Positions 24,260-32,253 of a stretch of DNA of 40,820 bases are shown here, piece by piece. A program made the position numbers and the translations under genes. How positions within the stretch are numbered: position 1 is the first letter of the stretch; the number at the start of each line of letters is the position of its first letter. The stretch lies in NCBI GenBank assembly GCA_947573925.1, contig CANPHS010000006.1, positions 1-40,820 on the forward strand. Reading direction: 5' to 3'. The notes under the pieces were generated by a model that was not told where the DNA came from, searched no databases, and saw only the letters and a list, made by a program, of their open reading frames with translations. Origin of the DNA: an uncultured Enterorhabdus sp. Lineage in GTDB: Bacteria; Actinomycetota; Coriobacteriia; Coriobacteriales; Eggerthellaceae.

Positions 24260-24955
24260 TTACAACGTTTCCCGACCCTGGGGCATAACCCCGAGAGAGA
24301 TCTTCAAGTTGCCGTTCAAGCAGCGCAGTTCGTCGATGAGGGCCTTCTCCAGCCCCGGCTCCCGCAGGCGCAGCGCATAGGTGAGCTGGAAGAGGCTGCC
24401 CATGTTCGTGGTGGTCACTTCCGTCAGTTCCGCCTCGCTGGCGTAGCGGGCCAGCACGCCGTCGAAGATGCCGTCGTATTCCAAATCCTCGGGGATGGTG
24501 ATCTTCAACATCTTCCCCGGTTCGTGCGGACGCCCAAAGGGAGTGAGCACGAACAGCAGGTTCACCACGGCCACTACCAGGGTGAACACCACGGCGAGCC
24601 CCAAAAAGCCCATGCCCGTGGCCAGGCCGACGGCCATGGCCAGAAACACGCTGCCGATGTCCTTGGCCGAGCCGGGGATGGAGCGGAACCGCACGAGGTT
24701 GAACACGCCCATGACGGCGATGCCCGCGCCGAGGTTCCCGTTCACCAGGGTGATGACCATCTGCACGATGAGCGGCAGCAGCGCCAGGGTGACCACGAAG
24801 TTCTTCGAGTAGTTGTGGCGGAACATGTACACGGCCGCGCAGGCCATGCCGAGCACCACCGAGGCGGCGCAGCACAGTAAGAAGTCAGCCGCCGACACGG
24901 CGCCCACGAGGGATTCGGCGCTGCCGAACACAGAGCTGAACGTTGATTCGAGCAT
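24260..24955 (-). CDS. DUF4956 membrane protein
   Basis: A 231-aa integral membrane protein. ATG 24955 (MLESTFSSVFGS) has AAAGGA 6 bases upstream; the longer ORF in the track is a shadow. About four hydrophobic segments lie in residues 20-140, with the DUF4956 core VFNLVRFRSIPGSAKDIGSV and FLAMAVGLATGMGFLGLA. The soluble C-terminus (~150-231) is a ferredoxin-like alpha/beta domain typical of the family. The function is unknown. DUF4956 is very often encoded beside VTC-domain proteins and is thought to be a transporter or channel partner. It is 14 bp downstream of the VTC gene, so the two are co-transcribed. Confidence 0.9.
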   Translation of the reverse strand: MLESTFSSVFGSAESLVGAVSAADFLLCCAASVVLGMACAAVYMFRHNYSKNFVVTLALLPLIVQMVITLVNGNLGAGIAVMGVFNLVRFRSIPGSAKDIGSVFLAMAVGLATGMGFLGLAVVFTLVVAVVNLLFVLTPFGRPHEPGKMLKITIPEDLEYDGIFDGVLARYASEAELTEVTTTNMGSLFQLTYALRLREPGLEKALIDELRCLNGNLKISLGVMPQGRETL

Positions 24956-24969
24956 AGTTTTCCTTTCTT

Positions 24970-25905
24970 CTAGCTGACTGCGAGGGCCGCTTGTAGCGCA
25001 GTGCCCTCGCAGAGTTGGTAGGCGTTGCCGTACTTGGTGAACGGCACCGGGTAGATGGCGTGGGCCGAAAGCGCCTCCACGAGCCACGGCGGGTAGGGGC
25101 CGGCGCTTTTGATCTCCAAAATGGATTCCGTCGGCGCAATGATGGGTTCCCAATCCTGCGCGAGGCCGTGGCAATTACGGTACGCCAAGCGGTCGTCGAA
25201 GGTGAGGCGCAGACCGGGATCGAGAGCCGCGCTTTCATTCGACGGCGCGGGTGCCCAGGCCACGCGGTCGCAAGCGATGCCCATGGAAGGCGCCAGGGGC
25301 AGCCAGCGATCCATGGCGGCTGTCAGTTCCCGGGCGATCTGCCGGGTGGCCGGGGCGAGGGCGGCAGCGACCAGGGCCGGGTCGGCCAAGGGCCAGCGGG
25401 CGCAGGCCTGTTCGTAGGGCAGGCCGCTCACGAAGGCCAGGGCCGCCGGCAGGGTGAGGGCCAACCGACGCTTGTACACGATGCCCTTGAACTTCTTCTT
25501 GATGCCGAAGAACACCGGCACCGTCAGGAGGTCGAAGGCCGCAGCCGCATCGCCGACCGCAGCCGCGGCCGCCCGCACCCGGGCCTCCACCTCGTCGTCG
25601 GCCAGGGGCACGCCGCCAGCCTCGCGTACCACCGGGCCGGCGCCGAAGGCCGCCATAAGCACGACGCCGGCCGCTTCTCCGTAGGTCCGCAGGCGCAGTT
25701 TCTCCTTGTACAGCGGCTTTTCCACCGACCGGGCAATCATGGCCCGGCCCGGCGTGTCCAGATACAGACTCGTGATGCGACTGCGCCCGAACCGGTCCGG
25801 TCCCAGGCCGCCCCCGTTCCGCGCCGCAGCCTCCATGGCGCTGCGCTGGACCGCATCGATGCGATACTTTTTCTCCACGCGCTTGAACACGCTGTCGTAG
25901 GCCAC
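24970..25905 (-). CDS. VTC-domain protein, polyphosphate-polymerase-like
   Basis: A 311-aa cytosolic protein with a GTG start at 25905 (VAYDSVFKRVEKKYRID) and AAAGGAGG upstream. The VTC tunnel fold is recognisable by its basic strands: FKRVEKKYRI, RITSLYLDTP, YKEKLRLRTYGE, FGIKKKFKGIVYKRRLALT, DDRLAYR and ILEIKSAGPYPPW. In yeast Vtc4 these Arg/Lys and Glu residues bind ATP and polymerise phosphate. Here the final Glu-Ile-Lys is intact, so the tunnel could be active. It is the first gene of the VTC-DUF4956-carbohydrate-binding lipoprotein operon, divergent from a two-component system. Whether it makes polyphosphate or another polymer is open. Confidence 0.87.
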   Translation of the reverse strand: MAYDSVFKRVEKKYRIDAVQRSAMEAAARNGGGLGPDRFGRSRITSLYLDTPGRAMIARSVEKPLYKEKLRLRTYGEAAGVVLMAAFGAGPVVREAGGVPLADDEVEARVRAAAAAVGDAAAAFDLLTVPVFFGIKKKFKGIVYKRRLALTLPAALAFVSGLPYEQACARWPLADPALVAAALAPATRQIARELTAAMDRWLPLAPSMGIACDRVAWAPAPSNESAALDPGLRLTFDDRLAYRNCHGLAQDWEPIIAPTESILEIKSAGPYPPWLVEALSAHAIYPVPFTKYGNAYQLCEGTALQAALAVS

Positions 25906-25971
25906 GGCGCCTCCTTTCCCACGCAATCTGCCGACGGGCCGCACCGACCCGCTCCGTGTCAACGGCGGCCC

Positions 25972-26047
25972 ATCTTAGGGGTACTTCCTGAAAACTCACT
26001 GAACCAGCGACCTTCCTTTCAGTTTGCCTTCAGGAGGCACGGTACAA
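25972..26047. promoter_or_regulatory. Divergent promoter with phased response-regulator sites
   Basis: CCTGAA and ACTGAA are 11 bp apart (25987-26003), and TTCAGT and TTCAGG are 11 bp apart on the other strand sense (26018-26034). The two pairs are mirror images. A TAAGAT -10 (25977-25972) serves the VTC operon and a TACAAT -10 (26042-26047) serves the two-component operon. The 11-bp phasing fits OmpR-family dimers binding as direct repeats. Confidence 0.6.
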
Positions 26048-26083
26048 TAACGCCAGCACATTCGCCATGGAGAAGGAGCAGCC

Positions 26084-26764
26084 GTGCGCATACTGGTAGT
26101 GGAAGACGACGTTCGCCTCGCCGAGGCGCTGGCGCGCATTCTGGAAGACAACGGCTACACCGTGGATATGGTGCACGACGGCCAGGCCGGCATCGACTAC
26201 GGCGAGTCGGGCACCTACGACGTCATCATCATGGACGTCATGCTGCCCAAGGTGGACGGCTTCACCGCCACCCAGCGTTTGCGCCGGGCCCACGTGAGCA
26301 CCCCCATCCTGCTGCTCACGGCCCGCGACGCCACCACCGACAAGATCACCGGGCTCGATTCCGGAGCCGACGATTACATGACCAAGCCCTTCTCGCCGGC
26401 CGAGCTCATGGCCCATTTGCGGGCGCTCACCCGCCGCCAGGGCGACGTGGTGTTCGAAACGCTCACAGCAGGCGACCTCACCCTGAACCTGGAAAGCCTC
26501 GACCTCACCTGCGGTGGCGAGACTATCCGCCTGTCGCAGAAGGAATTCGCCATCGCCCGCATTCTCATGGGCACGCCGGGGGCCGTCATCTCGAAGGAGG
26601 CGCTCATCGACCGCGCCTGGGGCCCCGATTCCACGGCCAGTGAGAACAACGTGGAGGCCTACATTTCGTTTCTGCGGAAGAAGATGGGGCACGTGGGTTC
26701 CACGGCCCGCATTGAGACCATCCGCAGCGTGGGCTACCGCTTTGCGGAAGGCGCGGCCCAGTGA
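26084..26764 (+). CDS. OmpR-family response regulator
   Basis: A 226-aa cytosolic transcription factor with a GTG start at 26084 after GGAGAAGGAG. Receiver domain (1-118): acidic pocket EDD (7-9), phospho-acceptor Asp51 in IIMDVMLP, Thr79 in LLLTARD and Lys101 in MTKPFS. Winged-helix domain (~130-222): LSQKEFAIARILM, ENNVEAYISFLRKKM and IRSVGYRF. All residues required for phosphorylation are present. It overlaps the histidine kinase gene by 4 bp and is divergent from the VTC operon, whose promoter carries matching 11-bp repeats, so it probably controls that operon and itself. Confidence 0.95.
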   Translation: MRILVVEDDVRLAEALARILEDNGYTVDMVHDGQAGIDYGESGTYDVIIMDVMLPKVDGFTATQRLRRAHVSTPILLLTARDATTDKITGLDSGADDYMTKPFSPAELMAHLRALTRRQGDVVFETLTAGDLTLNLESLDLTCGGETIRLSQKEFAIARILMGTPGAVISKEALIDRAWGPDSTASENNVEAYISFLRKKMGHVGSTARIETIRSVGYRFAEGAAQ

Positions 26765-28176
26765 CATCCCCCCTGCCTCACCACGCCCCTCCCCTCCTGC
26801 GCCGGCTGCGGGTGAAGTTTGTCACCCTGAACATGGCCATTGCCGCCGTGGTGCTGGCCGGTTCCTTCGCGGCCATCTGTTACATGGACTACCGCGGCGA
26901 CGTGGACGAGGCGTACCGCACCCTCCACCAGGCGGCGGCCGCGGCCGTGGAGAAGCCGCCCCTCACCCCCGATCATGCCCCCCTTATGCCCGACGGGCCT
27001 CGCGGCGAGGATCCCGAAGGCGTGCCGAGCGCGGAAGATGCCGAAATCGGAGGCGGGGAAGGGAACGCCGACGGAGACGAGGGCTTCGCGCCACCCCAGA
27101 TCGGCGGCGGTCGGCGGCGCAACAGCGAGAACATGCTGCCTGTGGCCGTCTACTACTGCCAGGACGGCTCGGCAATGGCGCTGGCCGATCATTCGTCGGC
27201 ATCGGTGCCCGAGACCCTCTTGCCCCGGGCTCTTGCCGACGCCCTCGCCGCCGAGGGCACCCAAGGCTACCTGCCCGAAGCGGGCCTCTTCTTCTCGCGG
27301 CGCGCCGAAGGGCCCGGCGCCATCGTCGCCTTCGCCGACGGCGGGGCAGCGAGCGCCTGGCGCAGCCTGGCCCTCGGGCTCACTGGCGTGGGCGTGGTCG
27401 CCCTCGGGCTGTTGTTCCTGCTGAACCTGTACCTGTCGCGCTGGGCCCTGCGGCCGGTGCAGCGAGCCTGGACCCAGCAGCAGCAATTCATCGCCGACGC
27501 GTCCCACGAGCTGAAAACGCCGCTCACGGTCATTCTGGCCAACAACGCCATCCTGCGCCAGCGGGGTGCGGAAACCGTGGCCAGCCAGGGCCAGTGGATC
27601 GAGAGCACTCAGATGGAAGCCGAGCGCATGCAAGCCTTGGTGACCGACATGCTGGATCTGGCCCGCCCCGCCGCCGACGGAGGAGCCGCGCAAGCCGAGT
27701 CCGCGTCCTCCGTCGATTTCAGCCGTCTCGTGGAAGGCGAGGCCCTCACCTTCGAGGCCGTGGCCTTCGAGCGGTCCATCGCCTGGGAAAGCGCCGTGGC
27801 CCCGGGCGTGACGGTGCGCGGCGACGCCACCCGGCTTCAGCGCTGTGTGGCCGTGCTGCTGGACAACGCCTGCAAGTACACCGAGACCGGGGGCACCGTG
27901 GCCGTGGCGCTGCGGGCGGAAGGGGGCGAGGCGGTGCTCGCCGTGCGCAACTCCGGCGACCCCATCGCGCCCGAGGACCTGCCGCACCTCTTCGACCGCT
28001 TCTACCGCGCCGACAAGGCCCGCACCCACGGCGACGCCGAGAACGACGCGCCCCAGGGCTACGGTCTCGGCCTCGCCATCGCCCAGGACATCGCCCGCGC
28101 CCACAAAGGCACCCTCACCGTAACCAGCACCCCCGAGGCGGCCACCACCTTCACCCTGCGCCTACCGGTAGCGTAG
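26761..28176 (+). CDS. Sensor histidine kinase
   Basis: A 471-aa membrane kinase. The GTG start at 26761 overlaps the regulator stop (GTGA). The topology is TM1 ~18-42, an extracytoplasmic region ~43-200 with an acidic, Pro-rich low-complexity stretch, and TM2 ~203-226. The H-box FIADASHELKTPL has His249. The N-box is LLDNACKYTETGG, the F-region LFDRFYRADKAR, and the G-box GYGLGLAIAQDIARAH. The catalytic set is complete. It has no HAMP or PAS domain that I can see; the sensor region is unlike known families. It pairs with the upstream response regulator. Confidence 0.93.
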   Translation: MTSPLPHHAPPLLRRLRVKFVTLNMAIAAVVLAGSFAAICYMDYRGDVDEAYRTLHQAAAAAVEKPPLTPDHAPLMPDGPRGEDPEGVPSAEDAEIGGGEGNADGDEGFAPPQIGGGRRRNSENMLPVAVYYCQDGSAMALADHSSASVPETLLPRALADALAAEGTQGYLPEAGLFFSRRAEGPGAIVAFADGGAASAWRSLALGLTGVGVVALGLLFLLNLYLSRWALRPVQRAWTQQQQFIADASHELKTPLTVILANNAILRQRGAETVASQGQWIESTQMEAERMQALVTDMLDLARPAADGGAAQAESASSVDFSRLVEGEALTFEAVAFERSIAWESAVAPGVTVRGDATRLQRCVAVLLDNACKYTETGGTVAVALRAEGGEAVLAVRNSGDPIAPEDLPHLFDRFYRADKARTHGDAENDAPQGYGLGLAIAQDIARAHKGTLTVTSTPEAATTFTLRLPVA

Positions 28177-28356
28177 CGCCCCCCACCGCCCGCCGCTCGC
28201 CCCACTGCCGAAAACCCGTGCAAATGTGCGCCTTTTTGCAGCCAATCCGCACAAAGCTTGGGAAAACGTGCAGGTTTCTGCCGATGAAACGTACAAAGTG
28301 ACGGATTCCGTACGGAGATTCGCAGATTGCGTATGGTCCCGGCGGAACATGCAAAG

Positions 28357-28392
28357 GCCCCCAGGCCGTGAAGAGGATAGGGGCCTGGGGGC
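28357..28392. terminator. Bidirectional hairpin between convergent genes
   Basis: GCCCCCAGGCC / GGCCTGGGGGC forms an 11-bp perfect stem with a 14-nt loop, 181 bp past the kinase stop and 114 bp past the minus-strand ferredoxin stop. The rest of the 329-bp gap (28177-28505) holds short palindromes such as TCCGTACGGA and no ORF I would support. Confidence 0.5.
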
Positions 28393-28505
28393 AGGGTAGG
28401 GAAACCGCCGGGTTTGCAGGGAGAGTGGCGGCTTTCTACCTCTCGGAATGGGCGAAACGCACAACGGAGACGGACAGGTAAGCGCGAGCGAAGTGCCTGC
28501 CGCCG

Positions 28506-29987
28506 CTACCTCTCGAAAATGTCTCCGTTGAAGGTTTGGCGGAAGGTGTCGAGGATCTGGTGGGGGTTGTCCGCCAGGTCCACGGCCCGCGGGGTCATGG
28601 CGTAGCGGTGGCGGCTGCCGTCCACGAGCCAGCTGGCTCGCACCTCGTCCAAGATGGTGATGGCGCCGGCTGGGCAAATGTCCTGGCAGCTGCCGCATTT
28701 CACGCAATCGGCCGGAGTGTGGGTCACGCCCATGGCGCCGTCGGCCTCGTCGAACTTGGCGATGGCGCCGGTGGGGCAGAACGTGGCGCACATGCGGCAC
28801 GAAGTGCACTTCACGCCGTCGATGACCACGGCGCCCACGAGCCGGCCGCCCACCGTGGGGGCCGCAGGCTCGCCGAGGGCGGCCAGGGCGTCCAGCAGCC
28901 GCTCGCGCCGGTCGGGAATGAAATGGGGCAGGGTGCCGTCCTTCATCACGTGGAGGGCGTGGGCCGCCACCTTGCGGCTGTGGCCCGAGTTCCAGAAGAA
29001 CCGCAGGCCCGGGCCGACCGGGGTGTCGGCCGCCTCGGCCTCGGGGGACGAAAGGGACAGCGGGGCGGGGGCGTCGTTGGGGGTGTCGCCGGAGGCAGAG
29101 GGGGCTCCGGGAGCGGCATCCTCCGGTCCCGCTGTTCCCGCAGGAACCGCCGCAGCGGAAGGCACTTCCTCAGGTGGGCGGCAAGGGCAGAGCCCTTGCC
29201 CTACGGGGGAGTTCTCGGGCGCGTTTGGCGCATCGGCGATGCCAGGGGCGCCCGATGTCCTGGCAACCTCGGCATCGTTGTTCATCTCGCCAACCTCCCC
29301 GGCCCGCACCGGTTCGCAGGCCCGGTCCTCGGCGAAGAAGGCGTCGCGGGCGCGGGCGGCGTCGGCGGGCGCGGCGCCGGGCGCCAGCACGGCGGCGGGA
29401 ACCTCGTCGGTCACCGTCATGGCGAAGGGGGTGCCCCAGGCGTCCAGCAGCGTGCGGGTCGTTTCGGCCACGAGCACGGCGGTGGCGGCCCCGTGGCGCT
29501 GGGCACACTGGTCGCAGCGGCCGCACAGCACCGTGGCCTCCGTCACGCCGCGGGCGGCCAGGGTGCACAGCAGCGCCTCGTCCACCCGGCCCGCGCACAC
29601 CACCGGCGCCACCTTCGCGGCATCCACCAGGCCGTCCAGGGCCTCCAAAGCCAGCGAGCAGGCCACGGTGACGTGCTCCTCGTCCGCCGCGACGAGGCAT
29701 GCGCCCAACAGCTCGGCATCGCTCGGGTTCAGGGCCTCCAGGGCGCAGGTAGGGCACACCGTGGCGCAGGTGCCACAGCCCACGCAGCGGGCCGCATCGA
29801 TGACCAGCTCGCCATCGACCAGCGCAATGCAGCCCGACGTGCAGGCCGCGGCGCACTTCAGACACTCAACGTTGCGGTTGCGCACCTTGGCGCACCGCTC
29901 CCGATGCACACGGATAGCGGTGCCGTCCACGGCCGCGAAGGCGGCGCCCACATGGCGGTGGGCCGCCGCGTCAACTCTCTCAACCAT
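28506..29987 (-). CDS. Multi-cluster ferredoxin-like protein, cluster 2
   Basis: A 493-aa soluble iron-sulfur protein. ATG 29987 (MVERVDAAAHRHV) has GAGGAG 5-6 bases upstream. The N-terminal ferredoxin pair is CLKCAAACTSGC (42-53) and CVGCGTCATVCP (68-79). The middle domain has a CGRCDQC pair. A Pro/Ala-rich disordered linker follows (~240-340). The C-terminal ferredoxin pair is CTSCRMCATFCP and CVKCGSCQDICP. With no Tat signal or membrane segment it should stay in the cytosol, perhaps feeding electrons from soluble donors into the NapH-like protein. It is the last gene of cluster 2, separated from napH by palindromic repeat copy B. Confidence 0.82.
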   Translation of the reverse strand: MVERVDAAAHRHVGAAFAAVDGTAIRVHRERCAKVRNRNVECLKCAAACTSGCIALVDGELVIDAARCVGCGTCATVCPTCALEALNPSDAELLGACLVAADEEHVTVACSLALEALDGLVDAAKVAPVVCAGRVDEALLCTLAARGVTEATVLCGRCDQCAQRHGAATAVLVAETTRTLLDAWGTPFAMTVTDEVPAAVLAPGAAPADAARARDAFFAEDRACEPVRAGEVGEMNNDAEVARTSGAPGIADAPNAPENSPVGQGLCPCRPPEEVPSAAAVPAGTAGPEDAAPGAPSASGDTPNDAPAPLSLSSPEAEAADTPVGPGLRFFWNSGHSRKVAAHALHVMKDGTLPHFIPDRRERLLDALAALGEPAAPTVGGRLVGAVVIDGVKCTSCRMCATFCPTGAIAKFDEADGAMGVTHTPADCVKCGSCQDICPAGAITILDEVRASWLVDGSRHRYAMTPRAVDLADNPHQILDTFRQTFNGDIFER

Positions 29988-30084
29988 CGTCGCTCCTCTT
30001 CTGCAGGACCCCGGCCTCTCCCAAAGCCGAAGCCCCACGTCAACGATCGTTACTTCAACAACTTCAACAAAAGAAACCTCTCGT

Positions 30085-30282
30085 GGCGGCTCCCGGGTGC
30101 CCTGTTCGCGGACGTCTGAGCGCCCTGCGAAGAACGCGGCCCTTAAGAAGCGGATTCCACTTCAGCAGCAGCGATGCCGGGACCGTACCGGCCCATGTGC
30201 GTCATCTTCTCCGCTTATCTTGCCGCGTTCGCAGCAGGATAAGCGCGAAGTCGGCCGCGAACAGGGTACCCGGGAGCCGCCC
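30085..30282. repeat. Palindromic repeat family, copy B
   Basis: A 198-bp imperfect palindrome. The left arm GGCGGCTCCCGGGTGCCCTG and the right arm CAGGGTACCCGGGAGCCGCC pair with each other, as do CCTGC...GAACGCGGC / GCCGCGTTCGCAGCAGG and AGCGGA/TCCGCT inside. The core (TCTGAGCGCCC to GCGCGAAG) matches copy A, but the outer arm sequence beyond the first 12 bases differs from copy A while remaining self-complementary. It ends 11 bp past the NapH-like stop codon, the same position copy A holds relative to DUF4956. Confidence 0.85.
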
Positions 30283-30293
30283 CAGAGAAGTCG

Positions 30294-31298
30294 CTAGTCC
30301 AGTTTCGGCTCCAGGTCTTCCAGGGTGGGCTCCAGCACCTCCACGGTGCCCTTCTTCGCCGGGGCAAACAGCGGCATGGTGATGGCCTTGGTGGGGCAGG
30401 CGTCCACGCAGGCGCGGCAGCGGGTGCAGTCGGCCGTGGTGAGCTCGCCGAAGTCGGGGTGGCGCAGATTGATGTCGAACTCGCACACCTCGGCGCACTT
30501 GCTGCAGGAAGCGCCCTTGGCGGTCTCCAGGCACTTCTCGTCGTTGATGACCGGCACGAAGGTGCGCGAGAAGCGGCCCACCAGGTTCATGAGCGCCGAC
30601 AGCGGGCAGAAGCGCGTGCACCACTTCCGCAGAAACACGATCTCGATGATGAGCATGGCCGGGATGAGAATGATGCCGATGGTGGCGTCGCCCGCCGAGA
30701 AGGCCCGCCACAGCACGAGCACCGTGGCGAAGGTGAGGCCCACGGGGCACACGAGGCAGAACACGGGGAACCCGAACACGGCCGTGGAGAGCAGCGCCCC
30801 GGCCAGCACCCCGTGGCGGGAATCCAGCTTGCCGTGCTTGACGGGCTGGCACTTCCCACAGACGCCGCAGGCATGCCCGCCCTCGGCGTCGCCCTTCGCG
30901 CCCGCGCCCTTCCCCATGGCCGCGTGCAGCCCTTCCAGCTCCTGCTGGGAAATAGCCTTGATCTCGCTGTTCTTCTGCTCGGCGAGCGCCTTGCGCTTCT
31001 TGGGCGAGCGGAAGTAGTCGCGGATGCGGTAGATGAGGGTGGTGGGGCACAGCCACGCGCAGAAGGCGCGGCCCACGAGCAGCACGAGGGCCGCCATGAT
31101 GACGAGCGAGATGACGGCCCGCGGGATCATGGTCTTCGTGGCGATCATGGTGCCGAGCGCCCCCAGGGGGCACAGCGCGGCGATGGTGTCCCAGCCGAAG
31201 CCGGACAGGGTGCCGGTGCTCACGCCGGCCACGAGCCCGAACGCCATGGCGCCGAACACCACGGCGGCGATGATGGTGCGGAGGTTCTTGGTCTTCAT
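30294..31298 (-). CDS. NapH-like membrane ferredoxin, cluster 2
   Basis: A 334-aa polytopic protein; ATG 31298 (MKTKNLRTII) has GGAGGAAG upstream. The layout is the same as the cluster 1 homologue: AALCPLGALG, FCAWLCPTTL, a CGVCGKC loop, CLVCPVGLTF and CTRFCPLSALMN. The C-terminal clusters are CSKCAEVCEFDI and CTRCRACVDACP. About four to five membrane segments are visible. It is predicted to oxidise menaquinol for the NapG partner. The stop of the NapG gene lies 13 bp upstream, so the two are co-transcribed. Confidence 0.9.
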   Translation of the reverse strand: MKTKNLRTIIAAVVFGAMAFGLVAGVSTGTLSGFGWDTIAALCPLGALGTMIATKTMIPRAVISLVIMAALVLLVGRAFCAWLCPTTLIYRIRDYFRSPKKRKALAEQKNSEIKAISQQELEGLHAAMGKGAGAKGDAEGGHACGVCGKCQPVKHGKLDSRHGVLAGALLSTAVFGFPVFCLVCPVGLTFATVLVLWRAFSAGDATIGIILIPAMLIIEIVFLRKWCTRFCPLSALMNLVGRFSRTFVPVINDEKCLETAKGASCSKCAEVCEFDINLRHPDFGELTTADCTRCRACVDACPTKAITMPLFAPAKKGTVEVLEPTLEDLEPKLD

Positions 31299-31311
31299 AC
31301 AGGCTTCCTCC

Positions 31312-32064
31312 CTAGGCCTCGATGGGGCGGACCACGATGGCCCGCTCGGTGGACTTGATGGAACCCGACGACAGGGACAGGCACGCCGCCTGGCAGGCGC
31401 CGCAGCCGTTGCAGCGGTCCTCCACCACATAGGGGATGGGGTTCGCGCCGCCCTCGTCTTTCAGCTCGATGGCACCGTATTTGCAGGCGTCGAAGCAGTC
31501 GCGGCAGCCGGTCATGCGGTAGGCCAGGCAGGTGCGCGGGTCGATCTCGGCGATGCCGATGATGACGTCGCCGGTCTCGCCGGTCTCGGGGTTGCCCACG
31601 GTGTAGGCGGCCGGCAGCTCCAGGGCGTCGGTGGGGCACACGGCCACGCACTGCGGGTTGCCGCCGTTCTCCTCGTAGCAGAAGTCGCAGTAGTTCCCCG
31701 TGTTGAAGTCGAGCATGGGGCTGCGCATGCCGAGCAGGCCGTCCTCGATCTTCGCCGGCACGATCACCTTGCGGGGGCAGGCCTCGTAGCAGCGCTCGCA
31801 GCGAATGCAGCCGGACACGAGATGGGCCTCGTCGGTGCCTCCGGGCGGGCGGTTCAGCGGGTTGTGGCCCGCATAGCGCAGGCTTCCCAGGCCCAGCAGG
31901 GCCACGGTGGACCCCACGCCGATGAACAGCCCGCGCCGCGAGATGCCGCCGCGCTCGGCCCGCTTGGGCTCGGCGCCCTCGGTGCCCTCGACGCCCGCCG
32001 CGGCGTTCTCGGCCGCCGGGGCCGCGGCCGCATCGACGGCCACTTCCTTCTTCTCTTCTTCCAT
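31312..32064 (-). CDS. NapG-like Tat-exported ferredoxin, cluster 2
   Basis: A 250-aa iron-sulfur protein with ATG 32064 and GAGGAG upstream. An Ala/Glu-rich leader precedes the twin-arginine signal ISRRGLFIGVGSTVALLGLG (~41-60). Four cluster motifs follow: CIRCERCYEACP, CDFCYEENGGNPQCVAVCP, CRDCFDACKY and CNGCGACQAAC. The role is as for the cluster 1 protein: an outer-face electron carrier between NapH and the reductase. It follows a terminator-like hairpin, so its level may be set separately from the catalytic genes. Confidence 0.88.
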   Translation of the reverse strand: MEEEKKEVAVDAAAAPAAENAAAGVEGTEGAEPKRAERGGISRRGLFIGVGSTVALLGLGSLRYAGHNPLNRPPGGTDEAHLVSGCIRCERCYEACPRKVIVPAKIEDGLLGMRSPMLDFNTGNYCDFCYEENGGNPQCVAVCPTDALELPAAYTVGNPETGETGDVIIGIAEIDPRTCLAYRMTGCRDCFDACKYGAIELKDEGGANPIPYVVEDRCNGCGACQAACLSLSSGSIKSTERAIVVRPIEA

Positions 32065-32130
32065 AGGTTCTCCTCTTCTTCAATTCACCCTGCGATCACT
32101 TCTCTCCAAAAGGGATCGGAGGGGGAATTC

Positions 32131-32198
32131 AAAAGAGCAAGGCGGGCCCTCTGCGTTGCCTGCGGGGCTTGTCCAGTAGTTGCAAGCCCGCCTTGCTC
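32131..32198 (-). terminator. Internal terminator/attenuator of cluster 2
   Basis: GAGCAAGGCGGGC and GCCCGCCTTGCTC form a perfect 13-bp stem with a 38-nt loop, followed on the minus strand by TTTTG. It lies between the dmsC-like stop (32254) and the napG-like start (32064). Confidence 0.7.
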
Positions 32199-32253
32199 GC
32201 CGTTCCTTCAAATGCGGTGCCCACCGACCAGAGAGGGCACCGCCGTCTTTACG

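Noticed and set aside
28177-28505. Small minus-strand ORF (67 aa at 28151-28354) between the kinase and ferredoxin genes
   Set aside because: No ribosome site and no coding character; it overlaps the kinase 3' end and terminator region.
24009-30282. Classical MITE with target-site duplications
   Set aside because: Ends are inverted repeats, but I see no direct duplication flanking either copy, and the arms covary, which ordinary MITE copies do not do.
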